From an uncultured Collinsella sp. (GTDB lineage Bacteria > Actinomycetota > Coriobacteriia > Coriobacteriales > Coriobacteriaceae), in assembly GCA_900553475.1 (NCBI GenBank), contig USEF01000014.1, positions 1 to 17,656 of the forward strand: a DNA stretch of 17,656 bases, written 5' to 3'. The translations under genes and the position numbers were made by a program. Below the pieces are notes generated by a model. The model was not told the origin of the DNA. It did no database searches and was given only the letters and a program-made list of their open reading frames with translations. This document shows, one piece after another, positions 7,801 to 14,927 of this stretch (position 1 is the first letter of the stretch; the number at the start of each line of letters is the position of its first letter).

Positions 7801-8156
7801 CCGCGGTCTCGTCCTACATCGCTTACGCGCGGGCACTCAACAGGCTGGGTTGGACGCCGGCCGAGTTTGTGGTGGCGGAGTCGTTTGCCGTGCGCCTGCG
7901 CGGCATGCTGGGACGGCGTCCGGTTGCCGCCAATGGCCTGCCGCTTGTCATGGCATTTCCGCACTGTTCCTCAGTCCACACGTGTTTTATGGCCTATCCC
8001 ATCGACATCGCCTTTATCGATGCAAGCGGCTACGTTCTCGTATGCTACGAAAACGTACGTCCATGGCGTATGTGCTCCTGCCCCGGCGCCTGGGGCGTAC
8101 TAGAGCGTCCTTCAATCATTGTTTCGACCCCTGCTCTCCAACGCGTGCCGGCTTAA
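7797..8156 (+). CDS. DUF192-family protein, last gene of the tad operon
   Basis: This 119-residue protein matches the DUF192 pattern: an N-terminal FAVRLRGMLGRRP segment (about 30-42), the core THTxFM-like stretch (here VHTCFMAYPIDIAFID, residues 60-75), and the C-terminal xPGAWGVLE segment. The biochemical role of DUF192 proteins is not established. The GTG start at 7797 makes a GTGA overlap with the upstream stop. The frame is open further upstream but would lie inside the preceding gene. No signal peptide is seen, so it is probably cytoplasmic. It has five cysteines, four of them close to the conserved core, which is unusual for so small a protein. No terminator is visible between it and the next gene. 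Confidence 0.85.
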   Translation: MTAVSSYIAYARALNRLGWTPAEFVVAESFAVRLRGMLGRRPVAANGLPLVMAFPHCSSVHTCFMAYPIDIAFIDASGYVLVCYENVRPWRMCSCPGAWGVLERPSIIVSTPALQRVPA

Positions 8157-8169
8157 GAATTGGCGACAG

Positions 8170-8200
8170 TGGACTTTCGTCATACGAAATTGGGTAAGAT
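8170..8200 (+). promoter_or_regulatory. Candidate promoter and operator of the toxin-antitoxin-like pair
   Basis: A perfect 6-bp inverted repeat, TTTCGT-CAT-ACGAAA (8175-8189), lies between a weak -35-like TGGACT (8170-8175) and a -10-like TAAGAT (8195-8200) with a 19-bp spacer. It is about 26 bp upstream of the toxin-like start. Ribbon-helix-helix antitoxins commonly repress their own operons by binding such palindromes. The inverted repeat is directly seen; promoter and operator function are inferred. Confidence 0.45.
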
Positions 8201-8214
8201 GGAGGAGAAGATGC

Positions 8215-8481
8215 ATGGATGTTGAGATCCATCCCAACGCTAAAAAGCACCTGACGGAAAAGCAGGTACTAGGTGCCTGGTTCGCGGTTACTGAGTGCAT
8301 TCGCCGCGAGTCGGAGGACGAGCCGCCGAGATGGCTTGCCATTGGATGGCTTCCAGATGGTCGAAGTGTGGAACTTGTTGCGGTCGAGCTTGTCCGTGGG
8401 TGGCTTATCATTCATGCCTTGTCTCCAGTCCAGAAGAAATTTTGGCAGGAGATTGAACAGGCTCGGCAAAGGGGTCGATGA
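8215..8481 (+). CDS. Putative BrnT/RelE-like toxin of a toxin-antitoxin pair
   Basis: This 88-residue protein has a helical N-terminal half and a beta-rich C-terminal half (RWLAIGWLPDGRSVELVAV, then GWLIIHAL), ending with charged helix. The strand pattern with xIGxxxDGR resembles BrnT and related RelE-fold ribonuclease toxins, although the N-terminal BrnT motif is not clear. The ATG at 8215 is preceded by GGAGGAG (8201-8207); an ATG at 8211 is in another frame. It overlaps the next gene by 4 bp (ATGA). The toxin-first order with a ribbon-helix-helix partner is as in brnTA. Toxin function is inferred from context and fold pattern. Confidence 0.65.
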   Translation: MDVEIHPNAKKHLTEKQVLGAWFAVTECIRRESEDEPPRWLAIGWLPDGRSVELVAVELVRGWLIIHALSPVQKKFWQEIEQARQRGR

Positions 8482-8765
8482 TGGGCAAGACGTATACGGC
8501 CGCTAATGGTCAGGTTGTAACGGATGAAATGATTGACGCGTGGTGCGAGTCGTACGAGCGCGGAGAGTTTCCGGATGGCGAACACACCGTTGGTGGGATC
8601 GTGCATGGACGGCCCCCGCTCTCAGGTGAGGGGACGGCAACGCTGTCGGTCAAGATTCCTCTGGGAATGAAGGAGGCCATTCGTCGACGGGCGGCTGCCG
8701 AGGGGATGACGCCAAGTGAGTTTGCCCGTGCGGCTCTGAGTGAAAAACTTCTTGCTGCCGGCTGA
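8478..8765 (+). CDS. Ribbon-helix-helix antitoxin-like protein
   Basis: This 95-residue protein has a typical C-terminal ribbon-helix-helix DNA-binding domain (about 52-92): strand TATLSVKIP, then helices around MKEAIRRRAAAEGM and TPSEFARAALSEKLL. The N-terminal half (TDEMIDAWCESYERGEFPDGEHTVGG and GRPPLS) is likely the toxin-binding arm. The start is either of two adjacent ATGs (8478 or 8481); 8478 gives the ATGA overlap with the toxin-like gene. It probably neutralises its partner and represses the operon through the palindrome at 8175-8189. Family fold is well supported; the partner interaction is inferred. Confidence 0.8.
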   Translation: MMGKTYTAANGQVVTDEMIDAWCESYERGEFPDGEHTVGGIVHGRPPLSGEGTATLSVKIPLGMKEAIRRRAAAEGMTPSEFARAALSEKLLAAG

Positions 8766-8828
8766 TGCCTCTGACGTGCCGATTTATAGAACCGAGGCTG
8801 TGCTCAAAAACTTTTTTAAAATTCTCGG

Positions 8829-8856
8829 TTGACCGGAACGCGTCCTTGGTTATACT
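8829..8856 (+). promoter_or_regulatory. Promoter of tRNA-Phe
   Basis: The -35 TTGACC (8829-8834) and -10 TATACT (8851-8856) are close to the housekeeping sigma consensus, with a 16-bp spacer. The tRNA begins 33 bp after the -10. The -35 overlaps the right arm of a 7-bp inverted repeat (8790-8796 with 8824-8830). Confidence 0.75.
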
Positions 8857-8888
8857 AATCAAGCCTTGAAACAAGGCACACCTCAAAT

Positions 8889-8961
<73 letters not shown>

Positions 8962-8974
8962 CCTTGAATTGACT

Positions 8975-9007
8975 AGGACCTCTGCAAAGGGGTCCTTTTC
9001 TTTTATT
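8975..9007 (+). terminator. Rho-independent terminator after tRNA-Phe
   Basis: The stem AGGACC (8975-8980) pairs with GGTCCT (8991-8996), extendable by a T-G and a C-G pair to leave a six-base loop, and is followed by the T-rich run TTTTCTTTTATT. It lies 14 bp downstream of the tRNA. Confidence 0.8.
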
Positions 9008-9018
9008 GAGGGCTCTGC

Positions 9019-9249
9019 GGAAATTGCGTCCCGGAATTTGGCTTCAGAGTGGGATGCGTTTTCCGCTTTGAGGCCGCTTGGGAAAGCGCGACCCGGAATC
9101 CGGCGTCAGAATGGGATGTGCTTTCCTTTTGCGGTCTTTGGCGGAAACTGCGTCCCAGATCCCGCGCTCAGAACGGGATGCATTTTCCGGTTGAGGCCTC
9201 GAACGGAAAATGCATCCCAGTCTTTTGCGAAAAACGGGATGCGCTTTCC
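9019..9249. repeat. Four 62-bp tandem repeats made of alternating inverted 14-bp motifs
   Basis: Left motifs of the form GGAAAnnGCgtCCC start at 9019, 9081, 9143 and 9205, exactly 62 bp apart. Right motifs of the form GGGATGcnnTTTCC start at 9051, 9113, 9175 and 9236. Each left motif is an imperfect reverse complement of the right motifs (11-12 of 14 positions), so the array is eight copies of one motif, alternating in orientation about every 31 bp. A common CAGAA/GGGATG context precedes most right arms. The period is not a multiple of three, so the open frames through it are not coding. The array could fold as a chain of hairpins in RNA or act as a multi-site protein-binding array. It fills most of the 8962-9428 gene-free stretch, together with the terminator before it and the candidate promoter after it. 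Confidence 0.85.
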
Positions 9250-9323
9250 GGCGCTTACTTCCGACGTGCGTGCACATCTCGGGCCCGCCCGCTCAGACAT
9301 TCCTCCCGCTTTTGCGCCACTTT

Positions 9324-9363
9324 ACAGACCGTTCGGTCGTCTGTCCGCACGCGCGGGTATACT
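9324..9363 (+). promoter_or_regulatory. Candidate promoter and operator of the GH5-like gene
   Basis: GACCG-TT-CGGTC (9327-9338) is a perfect 5-bp inverted repeat. It is nested in a second pair, ACAGAC (9324-9329) and GTCTGT (9339-9344). A consensus-like -10 TATACT (9358-9363) follows, 65 bp before the ATG; no good -35 is at the standard distance (TTCGGT at 9332-9337 gives a 20-bp spacer). The arrangement fits a dimeric repressor site over a promoter. I cannot name the regulator. Confidence 0.4.
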
Positions 9364-9428
9364 CAAAACGATACTTTTCCTATGCAATACGATGCAGGCT
9401 CGGCCTGCACGATCCGAAGGGGGCAGTG

Positions 9429-10490
9429 ATGGAGAGGATACTCGGCGTTAATCTCTCTGGCTGGTTCATTCCCGAGCCTTGGGTTACCCCGTCGCTATAC
9501 GCGGCGACTGGTGCATCCAACGCGGCCGAGCTGCAGGAGGCCATGGGCACCGCCGCCTATAACGAGCGCATGCGCCGTCATTACGAGACGTTTGTGAGCG
9601 AGGATGATTTCCGTCGCATGGCGCAGATCGGCCTCAACGCCGTGCGTCTGCCGGTACCCTGGTATGCCTTTGGCTCGCAGGAGTCCGATGCGTCCTACAT
9701 CTCGGTTGTCGACTACATCGACCGTGCAATTGAGTGGGCTGCCAAGTACGACATCCGCGTGTTGCTTGATCTGGCAACTGTGCCCGGTGGCCAGGGCGAT
9801 TCCAACGATTCGCCCACCACGCCGGAGGCTGTCGCCGAGTGGCATTCGTCCACCAACGGTCGTCATGTCGCACTCGACGTGCTCGAGCGCTTGGCCGATC
9901 GCTACGGCGAGGCCGAGAGCCTGCTGGGTATTGAGCTGCTGGATACGCCGCAGATGAGTGTCCGCAAGAGCCTTTTCACCATGACGGGTGGCATTCCGGC
10001 TCACTACCTGCGCAATTTCTATCGCGATGCCTACGAGCTCGTCCGTTCGTATATGCCCGAGGATAAGATCGTCGTCTTTTCGTCTTCGGGGCATCCCAGC
10101 GAGTGGAAGCATTTTATGCGCGGCGCCAAGTACAAGAACGTCTACATGGACCTTCACCTGTACCATTACCGCGACGAGTATGCGCTCGATATCACGAGCC
10201 CCCGCGGGCTGACGACGGCGATTTCCCGTAACAAGCGCGAGCTTAAAGAAGCGATTTCGACTGGGTTCCCCGTGCTGGTGGGCGAATGGTCGGGCGCGGC
10301 GATCTTTGCCAACTCGTCGGTTACGCCCGAAGGCCGCAATGCCTACGAGCGCGTGTTTATCGCCAATCAGCTGGCTTCGTTTGCGCCGGCTGCCGGTTGG
10401 TTCTTCCAAACGTGGAAGACCGAGAAGCGCATTGCAGCATGGGACGCCCGCGCGGCGCTCGGTACGCTCGAGCGCGGCATGATTGAATAG
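9429..10490 (+). CDS. GH5-like (exo-beta-1,3-glucanase-like) protein with a degenerate active site
   Basis: This 353-residue protein has the TIM-barrel pattern of GH5 glucanases related to fungal exo-1,3-glucanase: GVNLSGWFIPEPW at the N-terminus, GLNAVRLPVPW, a LDLATVPGGQ stretch (113-120), LLGIELLDTPQ (167-175), DLHLYHY (241-247), VLVGEWSG (283-289) and GWFFQTWKTE. The usual nucleophile Glu286 and His243/Tyr245 are present. At the position where the family has NEP with the catalytic acid/base Glu, the sequence reads DTP (172-174). At the usual DLHxAPGSQNG, His is Ala116. No signal peptide is seen, so it should be cytoplasmic. The ATG at 9429 starts at the conserved core; the frame is open upstream but runs into the repeat array. 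It is 6 bp from rsmI. Confidence 0.82.
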   Translation: MERILGVNLSGWFIPEPWVTPSLYAATGASNAAELQEAMGTAAYNERMRRHYETFVSEDDFRRMAQIGLNAVRLPVPWYAFGSQESDASYISVVDYIDRAIEWAAKYDIRVLLDLATVPGGQGDSNDSPTTPEAVAEWHSSTNGRHVALDVLERLADRYGEAESLLGIELLDTPQMSVRKSLFTMTGGIPAHYLRNFYRDAYELVRSYMPEDKIVVFSSSGHPSEWKHFMRGAKYKNVYMDLHLYHYRDEYALDITSPRGLTTAISRNKRELKEAISTGFPVLVGEWSGAAIFANSSVTPEGRNAYERVFIANQLASFAPAAGWFFQTWKTEKRIAAWDARAALGTLERGMIE

Positions 10491-10496
10491 GTTGAT

Positions 10497-11375
10497 ATGA
10501 CGCAAAACAGCGCCCATACGGGCAAACTCTATGTGGTCGGCACGCCCATCGGCAACCTGGGCGACCTGTCCCCGCGCGTTGGCGAGGCGTTTGCCGCCGC
10601 CGATGCCATCTGCTGCGAAGACACGCGTGTGACGTCAAAGCTGCTGATGCACCTGGGCATTTCCAAGCCGCTTGTCCGTTGCGACGAGAATGTGATCGCC
10701 AGCCGCGCCGCCGGCCTGGTCGACCGTCTGCTGGCGGGGGAGACCCTCGCTTTTGCCTCGGACGCCGGCATGCCGAGCGTGTCCGATCCCGGCCAGGCGC
10801 TGGTCGAGGCGGCGCGTGAGGCCGATGTGCCCGTCGAAGTTATTCCCGGGCCCTCTGCTTGCGTCACGGCGCTCGTTTCGTCCGGCATCCCCTGCGAGCA
10901 TTTTTTCTTTGAGGGCTTTTTGGGCCGAAAGCACGGCGACCGCGTGCGCCGTTTGCAGCGCCTTGCCGTGGTGCCCGGCGCACTCATCTTCTACGAGTCT
11001 CCACATCGCATCGTGGCAACGCTCGAGGCCGTGGCGGAGGTCTTTCCCCAACGTGAGGTTGCCGTCTGCCGCGAACTCACCAAGCTGCACGAGGAGGTCT
11101 TGCGCGGGCCCGCTGCCCAGCTTGCCGAGGAGCTGCGTGCTCGCGGCGAGGTAAAGGGCGAGATTGCGCTGGTCATCGCGCCGCCGAGCGAGGGTGAGGA
11201 GGCCGGTATCGTGCCGGTTGGCGCCGCGGCAGCGGATCCCGACGAGGCCCTGCGCGAGGATATCCGCGCCGCGCTCGAGGAGGGGGAGCCCGCGTCTGCG
11301 GTGGCCAAGCGCCTGTCTCAGAAGTATTCGCGCCGCAAGCGCGATGTCTATGCCATGGTGCTCGATATGCAATAG
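10497..11375 (+). CDS. rsmI: 16S rRNA 2'-O-ribose C1402 methyltransferase RsmI
   Basis: This enzyme 2'-O-methylates cytidine 1402 of 16S rRNA in the ribosomal P site, using S-adenosylmethionine. The 292 residues match the usual length. Tetrapyrrole-methylase-fold motifs appear in order: GTPIGNLGDLSPR (15-27), CEDTR, FASDAGMPSVSDPG, VIPGPSA, FEGFLGRK, YESPHRI and CRELTKLHEE. The C-terminal helical domain (about 245-292, with AVAKRLSQKYSRRKRDVYAMV) is also typical. The gene starts 6 bp after the GH5-like gene, so the two are probably co-transcribed. Confidence 0.97.
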   Translation: MTQNSAHTGKLYVVGTPIGNLGDLSPRVGEAFAAADAICCEDTRVTSKLLMHLGISKPLVRCDENVIASRAAGLVDRLLAGETLAFASDAGMPSVSDPGQALVEAAREADVPVEVIPGPSACVTALVSSGIPCEHFFFEGFLGRKHGDRVRRLQRLAVVPGALIFYESPHRIVATLEAVAEVFPQREVAVCRELTKLHEEVLRGPAAQLAEELRARGEVKGEIALVIAPPSEGEEAGIVPVGAAAADPDEALREDIRAALEEGEPASAVAKRLSQKYSRRKRDVYAMVLDMQ

Positions 11376-11376
11376 A

Positions 11377-11405
11377 TGGAGGATATCCAGCCCTTGCGCT
11401 AGAAT
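11377..11405 (+). promoter_or_regulatory. Weak candidate promoter for metG
   Basis: A -10-like TAGAAT (11400-11405) lies 39 bp upstream of the metG start, in the 69-bp gap after rsmI. The hexamer at the right distance for a -35 (TGGAGG, 11377-11382) matches poorly. Read-through from rsmI is also possible because no terminator is visible. Confidence 0.3.
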
Positions 11406-11444
11406 CATCCTCTGTATGCAACGTTTTTCTGGAGGACAAACCCC

Positions 11445-13046
11445 ATGGATCAAAGCAAGCCTTCGTTCTTTATCACGACGCCCATCTACTACGTCAACGC
11501 CGATCCGCACCTGGGCACGGCTTATTCCACCATCATCGCCGACGTTCAGGCCCGTTATCGTCGCTCCGCCGGCTATAACGTCAAGTTCCTGACCGGCATG
11601 GACGAGCACGGCGAGAAGGTCGCCGAGGCCGCAGCCAAGCATGGCATGACGCCGCAGGAGTGGACCGACAGCCAGGCCCCGCACTTCAAGGAGCTTTGGA
11701 GCAAGCTCGAGATTTCCAACGACGACTTCATCCGCACCACCGAGCCGCGCCAGCATCATGCCGTGCAGTACCTGTGGGAGCGCATGAAGGAGTCCGGCTA
11801 CCTGTATAAGGGCAGCTACGACGGTTGGTATTGCGTGCCTGACGAGACCTACTTCACCGATACGCAGGTCCAGAAGGGCGACGAGGAGTACGGCAGCGTC
11901 GGCCAGCACCTGTGCCCCGACTGCCACCGTCCGCTTGAGCGCGTGCAGGAGGAGTCCTACTTCTTTAAGCTTTCCGCTTTCCAGGACAAGCTGCTCAAGC
12001 TTTACGACGAGCACCCCGACTTTGTCGAGCCTGCGTTCCGCATGAACGAGGTACGTAGCTTTGTCGAGGGCGGCCTTAATGACCTTTCCGTGAGCCGTAC
12101 GAGCTTTGACTGGGGCATTCAGGTCCCGTTTGACGAGGGTCACGTGACCTACGTGTGGTTCGATGCGCTGCTCAACTATATGCCGGCCGTCGGCTACGGT
12201 GTCGACACCGACGAGGCGCGTGCCGAGCTGGCCTATCGCTGGCCCGCGCAGTTCCACATCGTGGGTAAGGACATCATCCGCTTCCACTGCGTCATTTGGC
12301 CCGCCATGCTCATGGCCATCGGCGAGGCCCTGCCCGAGCACGTCTTTGCCCACGGCTTCCTGACCGTGCGCAATGCCGAGACCGGCAAGGCCGAGAAGAT
12401 GTCCAAGAGCCGCGGCAACGCCATCGCTCCGCAGGACGTTATCGACATGCTGGGCGTCGAGGGCTATCGCTACTACTTTATGACCGACGTCGTCCCTGGC
12501 ACTGACGGTGCCATCAGCTTCGACCGCATGGAGCAGGTCTACAACGCCGACCTGGCCAACAGCTGGGGCAACCTCATCTCGCGTTCGCTCAACATGAGCG
12601 GCAAGTATTTTGACGGTTGCGCGCCCGCCAAGCCCGCATCGTTCGATGCGTTCGACAACCCGCTGGCAAAGATTGCCGACGGTTTGGTCGAGCGCTACAT
12701 GGCCAAGATGGACGTGCTCGATTACGGTGGAGCCAAGGACGAGGTCATGGAGCTCATCCACGCCGCCAACCACTACATCGAGGACTCCGAGCCTTGGGCA
12801 CTTGCCAAGGACGAGGCCAAGGCTGACGAGCTGGCGTTTGTGATCTACAACCTGCTCGAGGCCATCCGCATTGCCGCTCACCTGCTGATGCCGCTCATGC
12901 CCCAGACTTCTGCCGAGGCTCTGCGCCGCCTGTCCTGCGAGGACGAGGCCGCGAGCGACGACCTCAAGGGCATTTGCGCTTGGGGCCTGCTTGCTGGTGG
13001 TCAGCCCGTCGAGAAGGGCGATCCGCTGTTCCCGCGTCTGGCGTAG
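11445..13046 (+). CDS. metG: Methionyl-tRNA synthetase
   Basis: This class I enzyme charges tRNA-Met with methionine using ATP. The 533 residues carry TTPIYYVNADPHLGTAYS (HIGH-equivalent at His22-Thr25), a connective zinc region with CPDC (Cys157, Cys160), the WFDALLNY strand, GKDIIRFHCVIWPAML, and KMSKS (318-322). The anticodon-binding helical domain follows. The C-terminal EMAP-like tRNA-binding domain of longer MetG proteins is absent. The first half of the zinc site reads YCVPDETYF, with Asp where many homologues have the second Cys. The Shine-Dalgarno GGAGG (11431-11435) precedes the start. Confidence 0.97.
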   Translation: MDQSKPSFFITTPIYYVNADPHLGTAYSTIIADVQARYRRSAGYNVKFLTGMDEHGEKVAEAAAKHGMTPQEWTDSQAPHFKELWSKLEISNDDFIRTTEPRQHHAVQYLWERMKESGYLYKGSYDGWYCVPDETYFTDTQVQKGDEEYGSVGQHLCPDCHRPLERVQEESYFFKLSAFQDKLLKLYDEHPDFVEPAFRMNEVRSFVEGGLNDLSVSRTSFDWGIQVPFDEGHVTYVWFDALLNYMPAVGYGVDTDEARAELAYRWPAQFHIVGKDIIRFHCVIWPAMLMAIGEALPEHVFAHGFLTVRNAETGKAEKMSKSRGNAIAPQDVIDMLGVEGYRYYFMTDVVPGTDGAISFDRMEQVYNADLANSWGNLISRSLNMSGKYFDGCAPAKPASFDAFDNPLAKIADGLVERYMAKMDVLDYGGAKDEVMELIHAANHYIEDSEPWALAKDEAKADELAFVIYNLLEAIRIAAHLLMPLMPQTSAEALRRLSCEDEAASDDLKGICAWGLLAGGQPVEKGDPLFPRLA

Positions 13047-13088
13047 AGACCGCGCGAGCGCCATATCGGCAATTTGCTGTTTAGCTGT

Positions 13089-13124
13089 AAGGGCATGGCC
13101 GCCACGGTCCATGCCCTTTTGTTT
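13089..13124 (+). terminator. Rho-independent terminator after metG
   Basis: A perfect 10-bp stem, AAGGGCATGG (13089-13098) with CCATGCCCTT (13109-13118), has a 10-base loop and is followed by TTGTTT. It lies 42 bp after the metG stop and separates it from rsmA. Confidence 0.88.
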
Positions 13125-13156
13125 CAAGACGCCGCCATCATGCTAAGGAGGCAACC

Positions 13157-14017
13157 ATGACAACTTCGCCTTTGGCAAACCCCACGGCCACCAGGGAGCT
13201 GCTAGAGGAGTTTGGCCTTGCGACTAAGCATCGCCTGGGCCAGAACTTTCTAATCGACAATCATGTGATCGAGCGTATCTGCGAGCTTTCCGAGCTTGCA
13301 GGTGACGAGCGCGTACTCGAGGTGGGTCCGGGTTGCGGTACGTTGACACTTGCGTTGCTGCAGGAAGCGGCGTGCGTCACGTCGATTGAGGCAGATCCCG
13401 AGCTCGAGCCGGTGCTCGATGCTCACGCCGCCGACTACGCCAACTTCCACTTTATCATGGGCGACGCGCTTAAGGTGGGCCCGGAGCAGATTGAGCAGGC
13501 TGCCGGCGGCGAGCCCACGGTATTTGTCGCGAACCTGCCCTATAACGTGGCGGCGACGATCATTTTGCAATTTTTCCAGACGATGCCGGCGCTCAAGCGT
13601 GCCGTCGTCATGGTGCAAAAGGAGGTTGCCGATCGCATTGCCGCAGCGCCGGGCAACAAGACCTATGGCGGCTATACGGCAAAGCTCGGCCTGTACGCGC
13701 AGGTGACGGGTCGCTTTGAGGTGCCGCCGCGTTGCTTTATGCCGGCGCCGCACGTGGACTCGGCCGTCGTGCGTATCGACCGTGTTGACGGCGTGGTGCC
13801 CGAAGGACTCGATCGCGAATTTGTGGCCCGCGTGATTGATGCTGCATTTGCTCAGCGTCGCAAGACCATCCGCAATTCCATGAGCGCCAACGGTTTTGCC
13901 AAGGACGTGCTCGATGCCGCTTTTGAGGTTTGCGGTATCGCACCCACCACGCGCGCCGAGACGCTCGATGTTGCCGACTTTGTCCGTCTGGCCCGGGAGC
14001 TAATCCATGACGCCTAA
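13157..14017 (+). CDS. rsmA: 16S rRNA adenine N6-dimethyltransferase RsmA/KsgA
   Basis: This enzyme dimethylates A1518 and A1519 near the 3' end of 16S rRNA during 30S maturation. The 286 residues show the expected motifs: KHRLGQNFLID (23-33), VLEVGPGCGTLTLAL (SAM-binding loop), SIEADPEL, and the catalytic NLPYN (Asn126-Asn130). The C-terminal part contains CFMPAPHVDSAVVRID and AFAQRRKTIRNSM. The Shine-Dalgarno AAGGAGG (13144-13150) is well placed. The end overlaps tatD by 11 bp, so the two are coupled. No promoter is obvious in the short gap after the metG terminator. Confidence 0.97.
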   Translation: MTTSPLANPTATRELLEEFGLATKHRLGQNFLIDNHVIERICELSELAGDERVLEVGPGCGTLTLALLQEAACVTSIEADPELEPVLDAHAADYANFHFIMGDALKVGPEQIEQAAGGEPTVFVANLPYNVAATIILQFFQTMPALKRAVVMVQKEVADRIAAAPGNKTYGGYTAKLGLYAQVTGRFEVPPRCFMPAPHVDSAVVRIDRVDGVVPEGLDREFVARVIDAAFAQRRKTIRNSMSANGFAKDVLDAAFEVCGIAPTTRAETLDVADFVRLARELIHDA

Positions 14018-14924
14018 TGCCGAACGCGTGACGTTTACCAAGAAAAAGAAGACGGTTGCTTGTCCCGTGCCCTTGGCGCCGCTTGCCGACACGCATGCAC
14101 ATCTGCTTTCGTTTTGGGGCAAGGATGTGCCCGAGACGCTCGTGCGCGCCAAAGCCGCGGGCGTCGACCTGTTGGTGACGATGTTCGACCCCATTGCTGA
14201 CAAGCGCAGCGTGGCGGACTATAGCGACTGGCTGGTGCGCGAGATTCTTCCGATGCAGGATATCCCGCAGATCAAGTATCTTGCCGGCGTGCATCCGTAT
14301 GGCGCGCCGGACTATACCGACGACGTTCATGCACAGGTCGTTGCGGCACTTGATGACCCCTTATGCGCCGGTATTGGCGAAATCGGCCTGGACTACCACA
14401 TGGACTATGACGACGATATCGCGCCGGCACCCCATAACGTGCAGATTGATTGCATGGCGCGCCAGCTCGAGCTTGCCGTGCGCCGCAATGTGCCGGTGGA
14501 GCTGCACCTGCGTCACGAGGACTCGGATGGGGAGCGCACCTCGCACGTTGATGCGTACAACGTACTGCGCGAGGTGGGTGTGCCCCAGGCTGGTTGTGTG
14601 CTGCACTGTTTTGGCGAGGACCGCGCCACGATGGAGCGCTTTGTGGATTTGGGCTGCTATATCGCCTATGGCGGTGCGGCCACCTTTAAGCGCAACGACG
14701 ATGTGCGCGAGGCATTTGCGGCAACTCCACTCGATCGAATTTTGTTCGAGACGGATTGCCCGTATATGGCTCCGGAGCCCATCCGCGGTCTTGAATGCGA
14801 GCCCGCAATGATCTCCATTACGGCAAACACGCTGGTCAACGACCGTGTCGATCGCACGGGTGAGGACGCCGAAACAATCGTGCAAGCCGCTTGGGAGAAT
14901 GCCTGCAAACTTTTTCAAAAATAG
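14007..14924 (+). CDS. tatD: TatD-family metal-dependent hydrolase (DNase-like)
   Basis: This is a TIM-barrel amidohydrolase of the TatD family; characterised members are 3'-5' exodeoxyribonucleases, and some have other or unknown substrates. Metal ligands are visible in order: His30 and His32 (ADTHAH), Glu125 (GIGEIGLDYH), His167 (ELHLRHE), the VLHCFGED histidine, and Asp250 (ETDCPY). At 305 residues it is longer than the typical 255-265; part of the excess is a 24-residue N-terminal Lys-rich extension. The ATG at 14007 lies inside the rsmA end, giving an 11-bp overlap. The rsmA-tatD pairing is common in Gram-positive genomes. Confidence 0.93.
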   Translation: MTPNAERVTFTKKKKTVACPVPLAPLADTHAHLLSFWGKDVPETLVRAKAAGVDLLVTMFDPIADKRSVADYSDWLVREILPMQDIPQIKYLAGVHPYGAPDYTDDVHAQVVAALDDPLCAGIGEIGLDYHMDYDDDIAPAPHNVQIDCMARQLELAVRRNVPVELHLRHEDSDGERTSHVDAYNVLREVGVPQAGCVLHCFGEDRATMERFVDLGCYIAYGGAATFKRNDDVREAFAATPLDRILFETDCPYMAPEPIRGLECEPAMISITANTLVNDRVDRTGEDAETIVQAAWENACKLFQK

Positions 14925-14927
14925 TTC

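Noticed and set aside
8790..8830. AACCGAG/CTCGGTT inverted repeat with AT-rich loop as a terminator after the antitoxin-like gene
   Set aside because: The 27-base loop is long, and no T-run follows the right arm; that arm overlaps the tRNA-Phe -35 instead.
9019..9249. A CRISPR array
   Set aside because: Motifs are short (14 bp), imperfect and alternate in orientation, and the intervals are related in sequence; no cas gene is present.
8969..9451. A 160-codon frame through the 62-bp repeats
   Set aside because: The repeat period is not a multiple of three, so each unit would be read in a different frame; the frame is open only because stops are rare at this composition.
11376..11444. A T-box or SAM riboswitch before metG
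   Set aside because: The gap is only 69 bp, too short for either, and no specifier loop, T-box sequence or terminator stem is visible.
10635..13127. An open frame of about 830 codons on the minus strand opposite rsmI and metG
   Set aside because: It runs antisense to two certain housekeeping genes and through the metG terminator; the protein has no recognisable domain and is explained by GC-rich codon bias.
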